This document shows positions 41,553-52,312 of a stretch of DNA of 64,000 nt, piece by piece; positions within the stretch are counted from its first letter, which is position 1, and every line of letters starts with the position of its first letter. The position numbers and the translations under genes were made by a program. A model generated the notes under the pieces. It saw only the letters and a program-made list of their open reading frames with translations. It made no database searches and was not told the DNA's origin. The stretch comes from Adenophora triphylla var. japonica (Eukaryota; Streptophyta; Magnoliopsida; Asterales; Campanulaceae). The stretch spans positions 186,001 to 250,000 of the forward strand of contig JAFEMH010001289.1 of the NCBI GenBank assembly GCA_022495995.1, in the 5' to 3' direction.

Positions 41553-42174
41553 ACACACATTTTCCTTTTATTTTGAGAGACTCGAGACTCTTTTGCTTTA
41601 TGTTTTGAGAGTAGGAATTATCTCGTATGGAAACCGAGTACCCTTTGATTACTTAATGCGCATGTAATAGATGTTATCAATGTTTTCTTTTATTCGTAAT
41701 GCTTTTTGAGTCAAAAGGTAGGCCGTGCTTGAACTCATCAACAAGAATATTAACTCGAAATGATCCTTTGAAAAGCCTTGGGACTGTAATCAAAACGCAT
41801 TTTGGTAGAAAGAGAGATTTTTGCAATAGCTTAGACCGAACCACAAGTGGTTGCCTACGTTCCCCTTTTGTAAGAGAACTAAGGGGCTCAGGTCTCCGTA
41901 GTTCGACTCAATTGACTTTAGTGTTTAAGAAAGGGGAAGATAGAAGGGGGAAATGGTGCAACCCTGTTTTTTACCTAGACCGCCCTCTTTTGGGTTTTCA
42001 GTCTAGTTGGGTATATTCTTTAGCACCGGGCGCGTCCCTTATTTTTGCATGGACTGCCTTTTGAGAGGTTTTCAGTCTCATCTGGGACAATTTTGTTGCG
42101 CCTTTATTTATCATCATTTTTTATTTTTTTTATATTATTTTTTTTTATTTTTTTTTAGAGGGGGAAAGACTCGA
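41553..42174. other. Spacer between antisense gene and integrase of A, with type 2 stem-loop
   Basis: CTACG (41855-41859) and CGTAG (41897-41901) enclose a perfect CCCCTT/AAGGGG stem (41862-41867 and 41881-41886). A T-rich block (GTGCAACCCTGTTTTTTACC and following, 41955-42060) is shared with C at 55467-55640. Poly-T runs at 42115-42157 precede the end of integrase. Confidence 0.65.
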
Positions 42175-43260
42175 TCATACAAAATACCTCCGCAACTTGT
42201 CGCCGTTGACGGGGTGCAGAAATGGGTTGCCATCCAAGTCTGACAGCTGCATAGCTCCTCCGGAGAATACTTTCTTTACTAAAAACGGTCCAACCCAAAT
42301 GGGTGCCCACTTGCCCAACGCACTGCTCTGATTTGAGGGCTTCATCTTAAGGACCAGATCACCAGCTTTGATATCCCTGGGCCTTACTTTCTTATCAAAA
42401 GCACGGGCCATTCTCCTCTGATATGCCCTGTTATGCTCCATGGCTTTTAGTCTTCGTTCATCTAGCAGAGCCAGCTCATTATATCGACTTTGGAGCCATT
42501 CGATCTCGTTCACCTCATTCTCGAGTAAAACTCTGAGGGAAGGAATCTCTAACTCAATGGGCATGACGGCCTCCATTCCGTAAGTCAGAGCGTATGGGGT
42601 TGCACCGGTGGCAGTTCGGATTGAAGTGCGATATCCCCATAATGCTAAATGCAGCTTTTCCGGCCAATCTCGTCCTCGCTCGGCCATCTTCTTTATAATT
42701 CTTTCCAAATTCTTATTAGCAGCTTCAACAGCGCCGTTTGTCTGTGTCCTGTATGGTGAAGATTTGTGGCGCTTGACTCTGTATTCAGTGAGCAACCGAT
42801 CGCTTTCCCTCAAAATGGGTTCCATTGTCGAAATGATCTCGTTCGGGACTCCATAGCGACGTAAAATCTGCTCCTTTATGAATCGGGCAACTTTCTTGGC
42901 GGTGAGCACTTTATAAGACGCAGCTTCTACCCATTTTGTGAAGTAGTCCACGGCTACTAATACAAATGCATGCCCGTTGCTTCCAGGTGGAGTTATCTTC
43001 CCAATGACATCAATTCCCCATGTTGCGAAAGGCCACTGAGTTGTCATACAAGATAAGTCGTGAGGAGGGATGTGGTTCAGATTGGAGAATCGCCGGCATT
43101 CATCACAAGTCCGCACAAAATGGATGCAATCCGTTTCCATAGTGATCCGTAGTAACCCACTCGATGATGCTATGCATGAGAGATCGAGCGTTCATATGAG
43201 GTCCGCAGCACCGTTGTGAACGTCTTCCATTACTCTTTGAGCCTTTTCTTTACCGATACA
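42175..43260 (-). pseudogene. Integrase of element A, nearly intact
   Basis: A 321-codon open segment carries CDECRR (zinc-finger cysteines), TWGIDVIGKITPPGSNGHAF with the first catalytic Asp, VDYFTKWVEA, RHKSSPYRTQTNGAVEAANK with the catalytic Glu, and a C-terminal domain with GDLVLKMKP and APIWVGPF. The central catalytic-Asp block (normally Asp-Asn-Gly) is not in this frame: two nearby compensating indels at about 42820-42835 put it into a neighbouring frame. The upstream HH part (about 43260-43140) is degenerate. It joins cDNA ends to host DNA in active relatives. Confidence 0.8.
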
Positions 43261-44022
43261 GTAGTAGGAGCGGACAACCTTCCCTTTTCTTCCATAATTC
43301 ATTGCCGAGTATGACATATTGTGCCGACAGCCTCTTTAGGGTCCCGCAAGCTCTTGGCATGTACTCTTTTTGAATCTCCTTCTTGGTCCACAGAAAGGAT
43401 GCTTCCCCATACTTGAGGTATTGAAAGATCCGATTGTACCACGGTTCACCGACAGCCTCGATCTCAATCTCACAACAATATGCAGGATTTTCTCTTCTAC
43501 CGACCCCGAATGGCTTGATTGATTTACCTTCCGGGATTTCCACCAAAGAGGCTAAGGTAGCCAGAGCATCTCGCGAATCTGTTCTTGTCTCGCGGTAAGA
43601 ACCGGAATGATACTTCCTTGAATTGGCCGACGAGTTCTCAAGCGATGTAAGCATGGTACTTCGGGAGGCATGGGTCTATAATTTTCCATTTGTTGGCGGC
43701 CCGGTTGATTATCAATCGGGAATCACCGAACACTTCCAATTCTTCCACATGTCGCTCAAGGGCGCTCTTCTAGACCGGCTATGCAAGCTTCGTACTCTAC
43801 CGCATTGTTAGTAACCGAGAAATTCAACTTGATTGCTATGGGAGTATGCATGTCGTTTGGATCTATCAAAACCATCCCAATGCCATTTCGTTTCTTGTTG
43901 GCTGCTCCATCAAAGAATAACTGCCACCTGTTTCCGCTTTCTATAGCAAGGATCCCTTCATCTGGAAACTGGAGATCCGGCCCTTGATCTTCTGTATTGG
44001 GAATTCACCTAACTCGGGTCCG
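43261..44022 (-). pseudogene. Second (archaeal-type) RNase H region of element A
   Basis: In the minus frame at 43990-43760 the sequence encodes a WQLFFDGAANKKRNGIGMV-type start and a NNAVEYEACIAGL motif, typical of the extra RNase H that Tat/Ogre elements carry between RT-RNase H and integrase. The 43654-43250 piece (YLKYGEASFLWTKKEIQKEY ...) leads on to the integrase zinc-finger zone. Frameshifts and stops separate the pieces. Confidence 0.65.
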
Positions 44023-45480
44023 CTAATGCCTCGTCCTTTTTATTGATTTACGGATCACATATTTGATGTCGAATTCGCCAAGAAGAAAGTCCATTTTGCC
44101 AACTCCGGTGGAGATGTTTCCTCCGTCACCTTGGAATAGATATCCGATCGGGTCCATCTTGGAGACTAAGTGTACGGTGTGGGATAGCATATAGTGTTTT
44201 AGCTTTCCGACCACCCATACCAAAGCCGCGCAAGTTTTCTCGAGGGCGTAGTAATTCACTTCACTCCCTTGGAATTTACTACCGACGAAATAAATGGCAT
44301 TCTCAATCTTTGAATCCTTCTTTTCTTGTGCTAGCATAGCCCCAGCCGGGCCGTGTCACTCCGTCGATATAGAAGTAAAGGCTTGTCTCCGTGAGGTGGG
44401 CAGAGAATAGGAGGATTGACGAGATAGGCTTTGATTCTCTCAAAAGCTAGCCGGCATTCCTCGTTCCAAACCACTTCCCGGTTCTTCTTTAGCAAACTTG
44501 AAGATCGGCTCACATATGGTGGTCAATTGGTTGACGAACTCCGCCGATGTATTACAGCGACCCATGAATCCTTTTACTTCGTAGACGGTTCCGGGTGGCT
44601 TCATTTCAATGATTGCCTTAACCTTCCCGGGATCTATTTCAATGCCGCGCCGGTGACCATGTATCCTTAACTTTACCTCGAATAACCCCAAATGTACACT
44701 TGGCCGGGTTCGCCTCATGGAGTGCTCTCTGAGTCTCGTTAAAGAATTTCCTCAAATCAATGAAGTGCCGTCCGTCTCGACCCTTTCGAATGAATAATCA
44801 TGTCATCTACATACACTTCAATCTCTCTGGATCATGTCGTGGAAAAGGGTAGTGATCGCTCTTTGATAAGTAGCCCCGACGTTCTTCAAACCAAATGGCA
44901 TTACTGTAACAATAAGTACCCCACTGAGTTGTAAATGCCGTCTTGTCTTGATCCTCTTCAGCCATCTTAATCTCGGTTGTAACCCGCAAAACCATCAACG
45001 AAAGACTTGACCTCAAAGTTCGCGGTTGCATCCACTAGCATATCAATGTTGGGCAAGGGGAAGTCATCTTTAGGACTAGCCTTATTGAGGTCTCGAAAAT
45101 CCACGCACTCGAACCTTTCCATTTGCTTTGGTGACTGTTACAATGTTTGCCAACCAAGTTGGATATTCAATTACTTTGATGAAGCCTACCCGTAGGAGCT
45201 TTTCAATTTCTTCTTTCACTTGTAAGGACCATTCAGGTTTTATCCGCCTCAATTTCTCGCTGATCGGCTTAATTTCTCGGATCCACAGTATTCGGTGTTC
45301 CACAATAGAAGCATCCAAATTTCCGGCATATCTTTGTAGGACCAAGCGAACACATCCATGAATTCTTTGAGCAACTCAATCAAAGCGACCCGCTCATCTC
45401 CGGAGAAGAAGCTACCAATCTGCGTTTCTTTGGGTTCTTCAGCTGTTCCCAGGTTCACGGTTGTTAATACCTCATCGGCA
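44023..45480 (-). pseudogene. Reverse transcriptase and RNase H of element A, frameshifted
   Basis: N-terminal fingers (KPISEKLRRIKPEW; GFIKVIEYPTWLANIVTVTK) lie at 45345-45100 and the catalytic YVDD box is at 44813-44802 (complement). KGFMGRCNTSAEFVNQL is near 44590-44540. RNase H pieces (NYYALEKTCAALVW ... LKHYML) lie at 44337-44190. The order is normal, but at least five frame changes occur, so no full enzyme can be read. This block is precisely what element B lacks. Confidence 0.8.
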
Positions 45481-46605
45481 GCTTGGGCCCGACTTTCCTT
45501 TTGTTCGCAAGCCTATTTTGAATCTTTTTCTAAAAATTGTTCATCGATTAAGTCTGCATTATCTTCAATTGAATTAGGCTTAATCATTTTTAAATCTTGA
45601 CGATTATTTTTTGTTAAGCATTCAATTGTTAGATTGGCAATCACTGGGTACTCGTAAAGATCAACCACTTTATTCAAAGCAAAGGGGAATACAAAGTGTT
45701 TACAACTCGAAGACGGTCTTCTGTCGTGAGGACATTAGACCGGTCGAAGACTCAAATTCTATAACAAGAGACTCGGGAGACCGACTCAAGACACAGGGAT
45801 GAATTTAGACTTGGAGGGATAAGGACGAGGTTTGAGCCCTAGCTTTTCAATCATAGTCTCCTTGTCGGCGACCGGTCCTCTGAACGAAGTCCACTCCCGC
45901 AACGGTCCATCTGCGGCAGCCTCCACTTGACTAGTTCCACAGCCAGATTCTTTCTCGAATTCTAGCATAGCTACCACCTCACTGCCGAGGAAAGTCAATC
46001 GATCATTCGGCTCCTTAGCACCATCTCTCATTTCGCCAAAGACGTACCGCCTGTGCTCGATGCCCCTCGCTCTTCAAACAAATCTCGCTAACTCGCCATC
46101 AATATCTGCGCAGGTCGCACCGCGAATTTTACATATTGTGGGCTCATCCAGAACAAGCTTTTCAAACTGATTCTCATATTCAGTCCCCGGTGGTAGCCGC
46201 TCTCGTAGGTGGCGGTCACACCTTGCCTTTGGGCAAACTATCAAACATTTCTTTCACCGGATTCTTGCTATTGGCGAACCTCCGGATCGTCTTCATTCTT
46301 TCTTCCGCCGGAATCGCCCTTGGCTCAGACAAACAAACATATCCCCATCCTCTCTCGACAAAGTGCTTATTCGGGAGACCAACCGTACGGGCGCATTTCG
46401 GGCTTCTTGTACTTTCTACCGGCCGTTGAGGTCATCTTTTCTTTGAAAGCCTCGGTTTTGTCATACACCTTATCTTCCTTAGTCACAAAGCATACCCTGC
46501 ACCTTGCCTATTTCTCTTAGCCGCCGGCAAAGACAAGCCTACACGGTCCCCGTTGGCGTTTTCCCACCCCTGCACTGTGGATATAGCTCATACCTCTTAG
46601 CATTT
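45481..46605 (-). other. Spacer between protease and RT of element A
   Basis: Low-similarity linker region. Short minus-strand frames (for example around LEFEKESGCGTSQVEAAADG at 45990-45930) resemble acidic linkers of Tat polyproteins, but no domain is recognised. Confidence 0.4.
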
Positions 46606-47376
46606 TCAACACAGAGGAATCTTGTCCGAAGATGTCGTCGGATCTATGGTACGTACTTGCCCCTTAGGCTTCTCAATTGTGAATCCGCTGAGCATTGGAT
46701 TTTCTTGGTCGAGTTTGATCTCCATTATCGGTAAGGTATTTGCGCTGGTTTCTCCGATCGTAACACTATCACCATAGATGGTTGTCGCACCCCTTCCCCG
46801 CACAAACTTTAAACATTGGTGAAGCGTGGAAGCTACGGCTCCAATCTCGTGGATCCGTGGTCTACCCAATAATTCTGAGAATGTAACAGGAATGTCTATA
46901 ACCTGAAACTCTACCATCATCTCTTTACCTCCAAACATCAGATTAAGGGAGACTATCCCCAACACTGCCCGGGATGTCGAATCATAAGTCTTTATGGTCT
47001 GGTTAGATGGTTTAAGGTTCTGCGCGTTGATGTCCAACATACTCATCATTTTGGCGGGGAGCACATTCATAGCTGACCCATTATCTATCAACACATGGGG
47101 AACCCGCCGTCCCTCCAGAGGCACCGTAATGTGTAAGGATTCGTTATGTTTCGCACCGTAAGCAGGCAAGTCAAGATCTGTGAAAGTAATGATATTCCCA
47201 TACTGAGCCGTTCCAATCAACTGACATGCTTCGTCTGGGGTAGCATTGACGGATACCTTCGTCTTGGACAAAGCTTCTTCCAACTTTGATTTGTAAGGGT
47301 AGGAGGATGTAAGTAGGGACCACAAAGAAATATCGGCTTGCGTTCTTTTCAACTGTGTCAGTATCGGGTCTTCCAT
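46606..47376 (-). pseudogene. Aspartic protease of element A
   Basis: A 256-codon open frame. GRRVPHVLIDNGSAMNVLPA carries the catalytic DNGS (complement of 47074-47085), followed by FSELLGRPRIHEIGAVASTL, the family's flap-side and C-terminal motifs. The frame overlaps the end of the gag frame, which shifts at about 47330. In relatives the enzyme cleaves the Gag-Pol polyprotein. Confidence 0.8.
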
Positions 47377-49920
47377 GAACTTCTTCGTCTAGCCTGTGAG
47401 GATTCTGAGAGGACTGAGGGTTAGAGCCTGCAACTGCTTTCCCTTTCCCGGACGGATCTGGATTATTTACTCCCAACATTCTTCCTGAGCGAGTCAACAG
47501 ATTAACTTCTTGCTGTTCATCAACCACGAACTCTTTGCTAGCTTCCTTGAGTTCTGCTAACGTGAGCGGGACAGGGTGATTGCGGTATGGCCAAGCTGCT
47601 TGTCGTATCTCATTGATGGGCAAGGGTGCTTCCCAACTAGCTGCTATTCTGAGTTCCTCCAAGGAAATTGGGGATTCTCTAGGAGTCATTGAAGATATAG
47701 CATTAACGATCAAGCGTTCTTCGTAATCATCAAGTTCAACAATATTATTCACATCATGTAAATCATCGATATACAGAACATAACAGAAGTTATCTTTCAT
47801 TTCATCAGAACAGGAGATTACATCAGTTTCGACCTCATTACAACCATTGCTATCATTCCCAACTACGGGTTCCCCAAACTCTAATACATTAACAAAATAA
47901 TCATTCTCAAAGTCAATAAGATTCACATTGTTGCTCGGCAGAGGATTGTTGACAATATTTGGGCAGGGAGGTTTCTCTATCTTCTTATCATCCACTAAGC
48001 CTTGAATTATCTTTTTGAGAGTTACGCAGGAGTTCGTAGTGTTCCCCGAAAATTGGTGAAAACGACAATACTTGCTAGCATCCATATGAGGATTAGGGCG
48101 AGCAGGACTGTAGTTCTCCAATGGCTTGATCATGCCAGTTCGTAACAAACCGTTGAAAACTTCCTCTGTTGACATACCCAAATCATCAAATTGCGGTTGT
48201 GGCCTAGGTGGAAGCCTCATCACATTCTGCACATTGTTACCTCCCTTTTGAAGATTATTGATACTATTGTCTTTGGTCGGCTCTCTTCCTCTTGGCGCCA
48301 TCGCTGAGACAGGATTGGATGCACGATATCGGTAACCTCCACCACTGCTGTTGTTACTGGTGTTTGCACTTGGAGTTTGGTTGAACAGTCTATTCTCACT
48401 CCTTGCTCCCATTCCCACCATCTCTCGCAGATCTGGGTACCATCCTTTCCCAATGGCTTCCCTAAGCGCTGGCTTAACACATGATAGAAAGATGTCCTTT
48501 TGGTCTTGGAGGGGGATTGGCTCCGATAACTCGTTGATCTTAGCATTCCAACGTTTGTAGAATTCCGTGATTGACTCATTCGACTTCTGGATAGTCCCTA
48601 CCAAATCATCCCGGGTAGTGCGCCATTCCAAATTACCCTTGTACTTTTCCAGGAAGGCTTCTGTTATCTGGCTCCAAGTAGTACGGCATTCTTGCTTCAG
48701 AGCTAAAAACCATGTAAGTGCCGATCCTTTCAAGGTTAGGTGGAAGTGGGAAGCCATGAATTCGGGAGTGCAGCCCATTGCCCCCATTGTCATCACATAA
48801 GTGTCTATATGCGTCTTTGGACAGGCGGTACCATCAAAGTATAGCTTGGGCATCTTAAACTTGTGCGGCAAAGGTGTCACTTGGGCGGGATCCACGACTT
48901 TAAGACCACTAGAACCCACGGTTAATCTGTCAATCTGTTGCTACATCTGTTCGGAAAGCGGTCACTTCCAGGTGCCAAACTTGAAGTCCGAGGAATTGCA
49001 GTGAGCCACCGTTGACGACGGTATTGGGAAATCAGAATTAGGTCCCACGGGCAAAGCGGTTGGTGGGAGACCAAAAGTACTAGGAATTCCAATATTGCTA
49101 TCCAACAAGCTAATCGGGCTAGGAATCTTGTTTCCATACATATCATAACCGTTGAATTCCCACCGGGTTCCGGGAGTCCGTATTGTGCCGACCGACCTGT
49201 CTCGACCAAGAGAAGATAATCCCGAGCCGACACACGGAGCCGAGTATGGGGTAGAACCATAAATATGCCGAGTAAGGGTGGAACACACCGCCGGTTGAGA
49301 AAAGATGTCTTGAGTCCGGAACCGCTGGTACCTTGAAACACCGTCCTGAACTATCTCGATTTCCCGAGAGCCAGACGACCATTCTCACAGACACCATACT
49401 GAACACCCTGGTAGCCATCGGGATACACACTGTTCTGAGGCTGGGAAAAACTAGCTCGGAACTGAGACCCATGCTGAAACTGCGGTGCTGGAGCATTAGG
49501 AGTTGGAGAAGCAGTGAGATCAAAGAAATTCGCAGCCGACCGTCGTTTCGCCGACACCTTGGCTGGATAACCCGGCTATACCCTCGAGAAGATGGGGGAA
49601 TGAGTCTTCCTTGGTCACTTGCCACCACCCCTGGAGAAGCTACTTGATCAGATCGCGGAACATAGCTCACTGGGGGAGGCATCGTATTGTAGCTAGGCTG
49701 GGTTGGTTGAACAGGTGAAGCGGATCCGATTTCATTATGGCTATCTTCCGTAATCTCTTCATAGGAACCATCCTCTCTACGAAGTACCGCAATCCCGAGC
49801 TAGAGCGGCTTCCAGCATCACCCTCAATTCTTCCGTAGTCATCTCATTCAAACCCGTCTGACCCACTGTCACTGAGCCTCCAGCGGACTGAGCAGAAAAA
49901 ACATCTCCATTGCCGGCCAT
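47171..49920 (-). pseudogene. Gag of element A
   Basis: It starts at MAGNGDVFSAQSAGG (49920), shifts frame in the middle part (49770-48930), then runs open for 582 codons from 48919. This holds the retrotransposon gag core (HFHLTLKGSALTWFLALKQE, SITEFYKRWNAKINEL), a Pro/Gln-rich link, and a CRFHQFSGNTTNSCVTLKK box resembling a zinc-binding knuckle. The last part switches to the protease frame. Nucleocapsid/particle role by family. The long clean core contrasts with the broken RT. Confidence 0.8.
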
Positions 49921-51210
49921 TTCTGATTCCAAACCAACTGACACTGCTTGCACGCGGACCAAACGACCTCCCGAGATGGATGAGCGGACCCAACTCGCCG
50001 TAGCTGCAGGTGCAGAGATGGGTTTATAAGGTGCTGGAAGGGAAATTTTTGAGTAACGGGAGAGGGAAAGAAACGGGACAGACTCGCACAAACACAAATT
50101 TATTTATGTTCAAGTATAAATTAGTCTTTTAAATCCTAAATACAGTTGGGAAAGGATAAGCCTTTATTCATGCTAACTATACCTCGGGGAAACCTAATGA
50201 CGCAACATTCGAATTACACCAAATGCTTTGTTTTAGAAACATATAATAGGTAATGGTACCTAGCCCAAACCCTAACATCTTTATGGAACGAAAAGGTTTG
50301 TCCAAATTTCTAAGGAAATTTGGGCAAAGATAACGGGTCTTTTCGAAGAATTTCGAAGAAAAATCCGGCATGACCTCTCGTCGGTACATGTTGGCAATGC
50401 GGCATGATCTCTCGTTTAGAACACGCCACGAGAGTGACATGTCCCCACGTGAAATCATGTTGCAGTTGGCAACATGTCCACAAGGTGTGAGGTTTTGGGA
50501 GAAGGTATAAGGACCTATGACATTTTTCAAAAACACTTCATTTTGTTGTAATGAAAACATTGTATCAAAAACCAACTGTGGGTAAGGTTTTAGTGTGGTG
50601 CCACCTATAACGCACTAGGGGTTTAGGTTTGATTTCAGGCACTCAAGCGTAGGCGAATTTCATGGCCGTCCGCGATGCCGTCAATCGCACCCGAGGGTTC
50701 TAAATCTAAGTGATGTAGTGTGCGGATGACTATATTCCTTTATTTACAAAAAAGAGATTTTTTTTTATTTATTTTTTTTTAGAAAGGAAAAAAAAACAAC
50801 ACACACCCTCACACAGGATAAACAGGGAACAATAATCAATTGAGTCACGCTTGATCCAAGGGACTGCCCTCAAACCAGTTTTCTGAAGTTATGTTCAGTG
50901 GCCACCCTTTGTCGCGTGACACAGGACAACCAGAGACAAAAGGTGTCGCACGACCTGGATGGTCACTGAACCAGCAGCTCTTCAATCATCAAATCAGCCC
51001 CTGTTTTACCATAGCCAGAGCAACACACAAGTACTAATGCACAAGAAAGAATGGCCACAAGCACAAAGGGCTCACAAGTTCCATAATCAACAAGATGTAT
51101 GAATCACAAATGATTATCAAATAATGCACACAAAATGGATGTATTGGATGTTTTGACTAAACAAAAGCTTGACCCACTCAACACTTGAAAAACAGGTTTT
51201 CAAGTGACAT
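49921..51210 (-). other. 5' leader of element A
   Basis: Non-coding, with A/T-rich runs at 50758-50793. It contains two LTR-type inverted repeats, TGTCGCGTGACA (50910-50921) and TGTCGCACGACC (50944-50955), and a GTCCGCGATGCCGTCAATCG block related to leader sequence in C (59410). Confidence 0.6.
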
Positions 51211-51228
51211 CCCCAGCGGAGTCGCCAC
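51211..51228 (-). promoter_or_regulatory. Primer-binding site of element A (tRNA-Arg type)
   Basis: The plus strand TCCCCAGCGGAGTCGCCA is the tRNA-Arg 3' end including CCA, with one difference from the common plant form (CCCCAGTGGAGTCG). It lies one base inside the LTR. It is not a tRNA gene. Confidence 0.85.
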
Positions 51229-51229
51229 T

Positions 51230-52279
51230 GAATGTGCGCTCGCCCGAAAAAATGATTTCCGGTTTAAATGAAAAGAAGGAGTCGCCACGCCGTTTTAAGA
51301 GGAAACATTGAAAACCTTTTATTTAGAGAGAAAACATGAGTTCGGAGGTCAGGTTACGTGTTGGGAAGAACCGAGAGTTCACCCAACACGCCTCGTCCAT
51401 AGACGAGTCTTTCAATCAGAAACATCCAAGTAAATCCAAAGTGTGTGCAAATATTGATAATAAACAAAGTGTGATTAAATGCATCTTATTAATTATGGAA
51501 CGAGAATTACATATTGTGAGCCCATTATTTAGGGAGGCCACATCCCTGATACAAACAATCTAAAACAGTTACAAGGAAAAGGTCTCGCAGATGGGTCATG
51601 TATGTCGCATGACACATCGCACCGCCGACCACATGTGTTGCGTGGACACAGATCACTTGGAGACGAAGTTGTCGCGTGACACATATGAGCCATCTCGAAA
51701 CTTAACAATACGAACACGTAATCAACGAAAGCTATACGTATCTAATCAATTAACTAGATTACGAACGAAATACGTAAACGAAACTAAATCAACCGTGGAG
51801 TGTGGATATGGGTAGATCCACACCCCCTTGGGGTTCAAACACCAAATCCAATCAAATGATCAACAATATAAGCTCAATTGCACTGATTATTCAGATTAAA
51901 TAGAGAGATTGCGATTGGGATTCAGTAATCCAGATAGCTAGGATTTGATTACTGAATCCAAACAAAATTAAATGCTAGAATTAATAGAAATTAAGCAAAA
52001 GAGAGAGAGAGATTGAGTTTAGGGAATCGTTACCCTTGTTGCTTCCACGAATTCTATATCTAGTTAGATATAGAACCCTTCAATTCGTCACTTCTGATCT
52101 GGAAGGATTGATGCAAGGGGCTCAATTGGTGTGACTTGAGAATTGGGTTTGGAAGGGAGGAATTGGGTAGGTTGAAGGTAGGAGAGAGAGAGGTTTGTGT
52201 TTGGAGAGGTTCGTTACGCTGCAAATCCTGCAGAGTAACAGTAGGCTAAAAGTTGGGATCCATTTATGAGAGGGGGAGG
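51230..52279 (-). repeat. 5' LTR of element A, truncated
   Basis: Colinear with 19551-20600 of the left LTR, including the double hairpin (51357-51407), GTGTGGAT hairpin and TATATC hairpin. It stops just before the TATA box and the U3 part. It has therefore lost the promoter and continues into element C sequence at about 52280. Confidence 0.85.
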
Positions 52280-52291
52280 TAATCATTGTTT

Positions 52292-52309
52292 TCCCCAGCG
52301 GAGTCGCCA
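52292..52309 (-). promoter_or_regulatory. Orphan primer-binding site left of the first C LTR
   Basis: TCCCCAGCGGAGTCGCCA directly precedes AAC and the LTR start at 52313. Only about 10-30 bp of C internal sequence remains before the A LTR begins, so this is the stub of a second C-type unit. Confidence 0.8.
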
Positions 52310-52312
52310 AAC

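Larger units (their letters stand above)
19551..52279 (-). mobile_element. Element A: Tat/Ogre-like Ty3/gypsy retrotransposon, interrupted by element B
   Basis: LTRs at 19551-20960 and 51230-52279 start TGAATGTGCGCTCGCCC on the plus strand. A primer-binding site complementary to tRNA-Arg lies just inside the right LTR, which fixes the minus orientation. Internal order in element sense is leader, gag (49920 down), protease, RT/RNase H, an extra RNase H, integrase (to 42175), an antisense gene (22726-41552), tandem repeats and polypurine tract. The extra RNase H and the antisense ORF fit the Tat lineage. Without B the element is about 15.5 kb. The right LTR is truncated at about 52279, so no target duplication can be shown. 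Confidence 0.9.

Noticed and set aside
41855..41901. Central polypurine tract from the AGGGGCTCAGG in the type 2 stem-loop
   Set aside because: The purine-rich strand is antisense to the element, so it cannot prime plus-strand synthesis as the terminal tract does.
51211..51228. Part of a tRNA-Arg gene
   Set aside because: Only the last 18 bases including CCA are present, directly next to LTR starts at four places; plant tRNA genes do not encode CCA. These are primer-binding sites.
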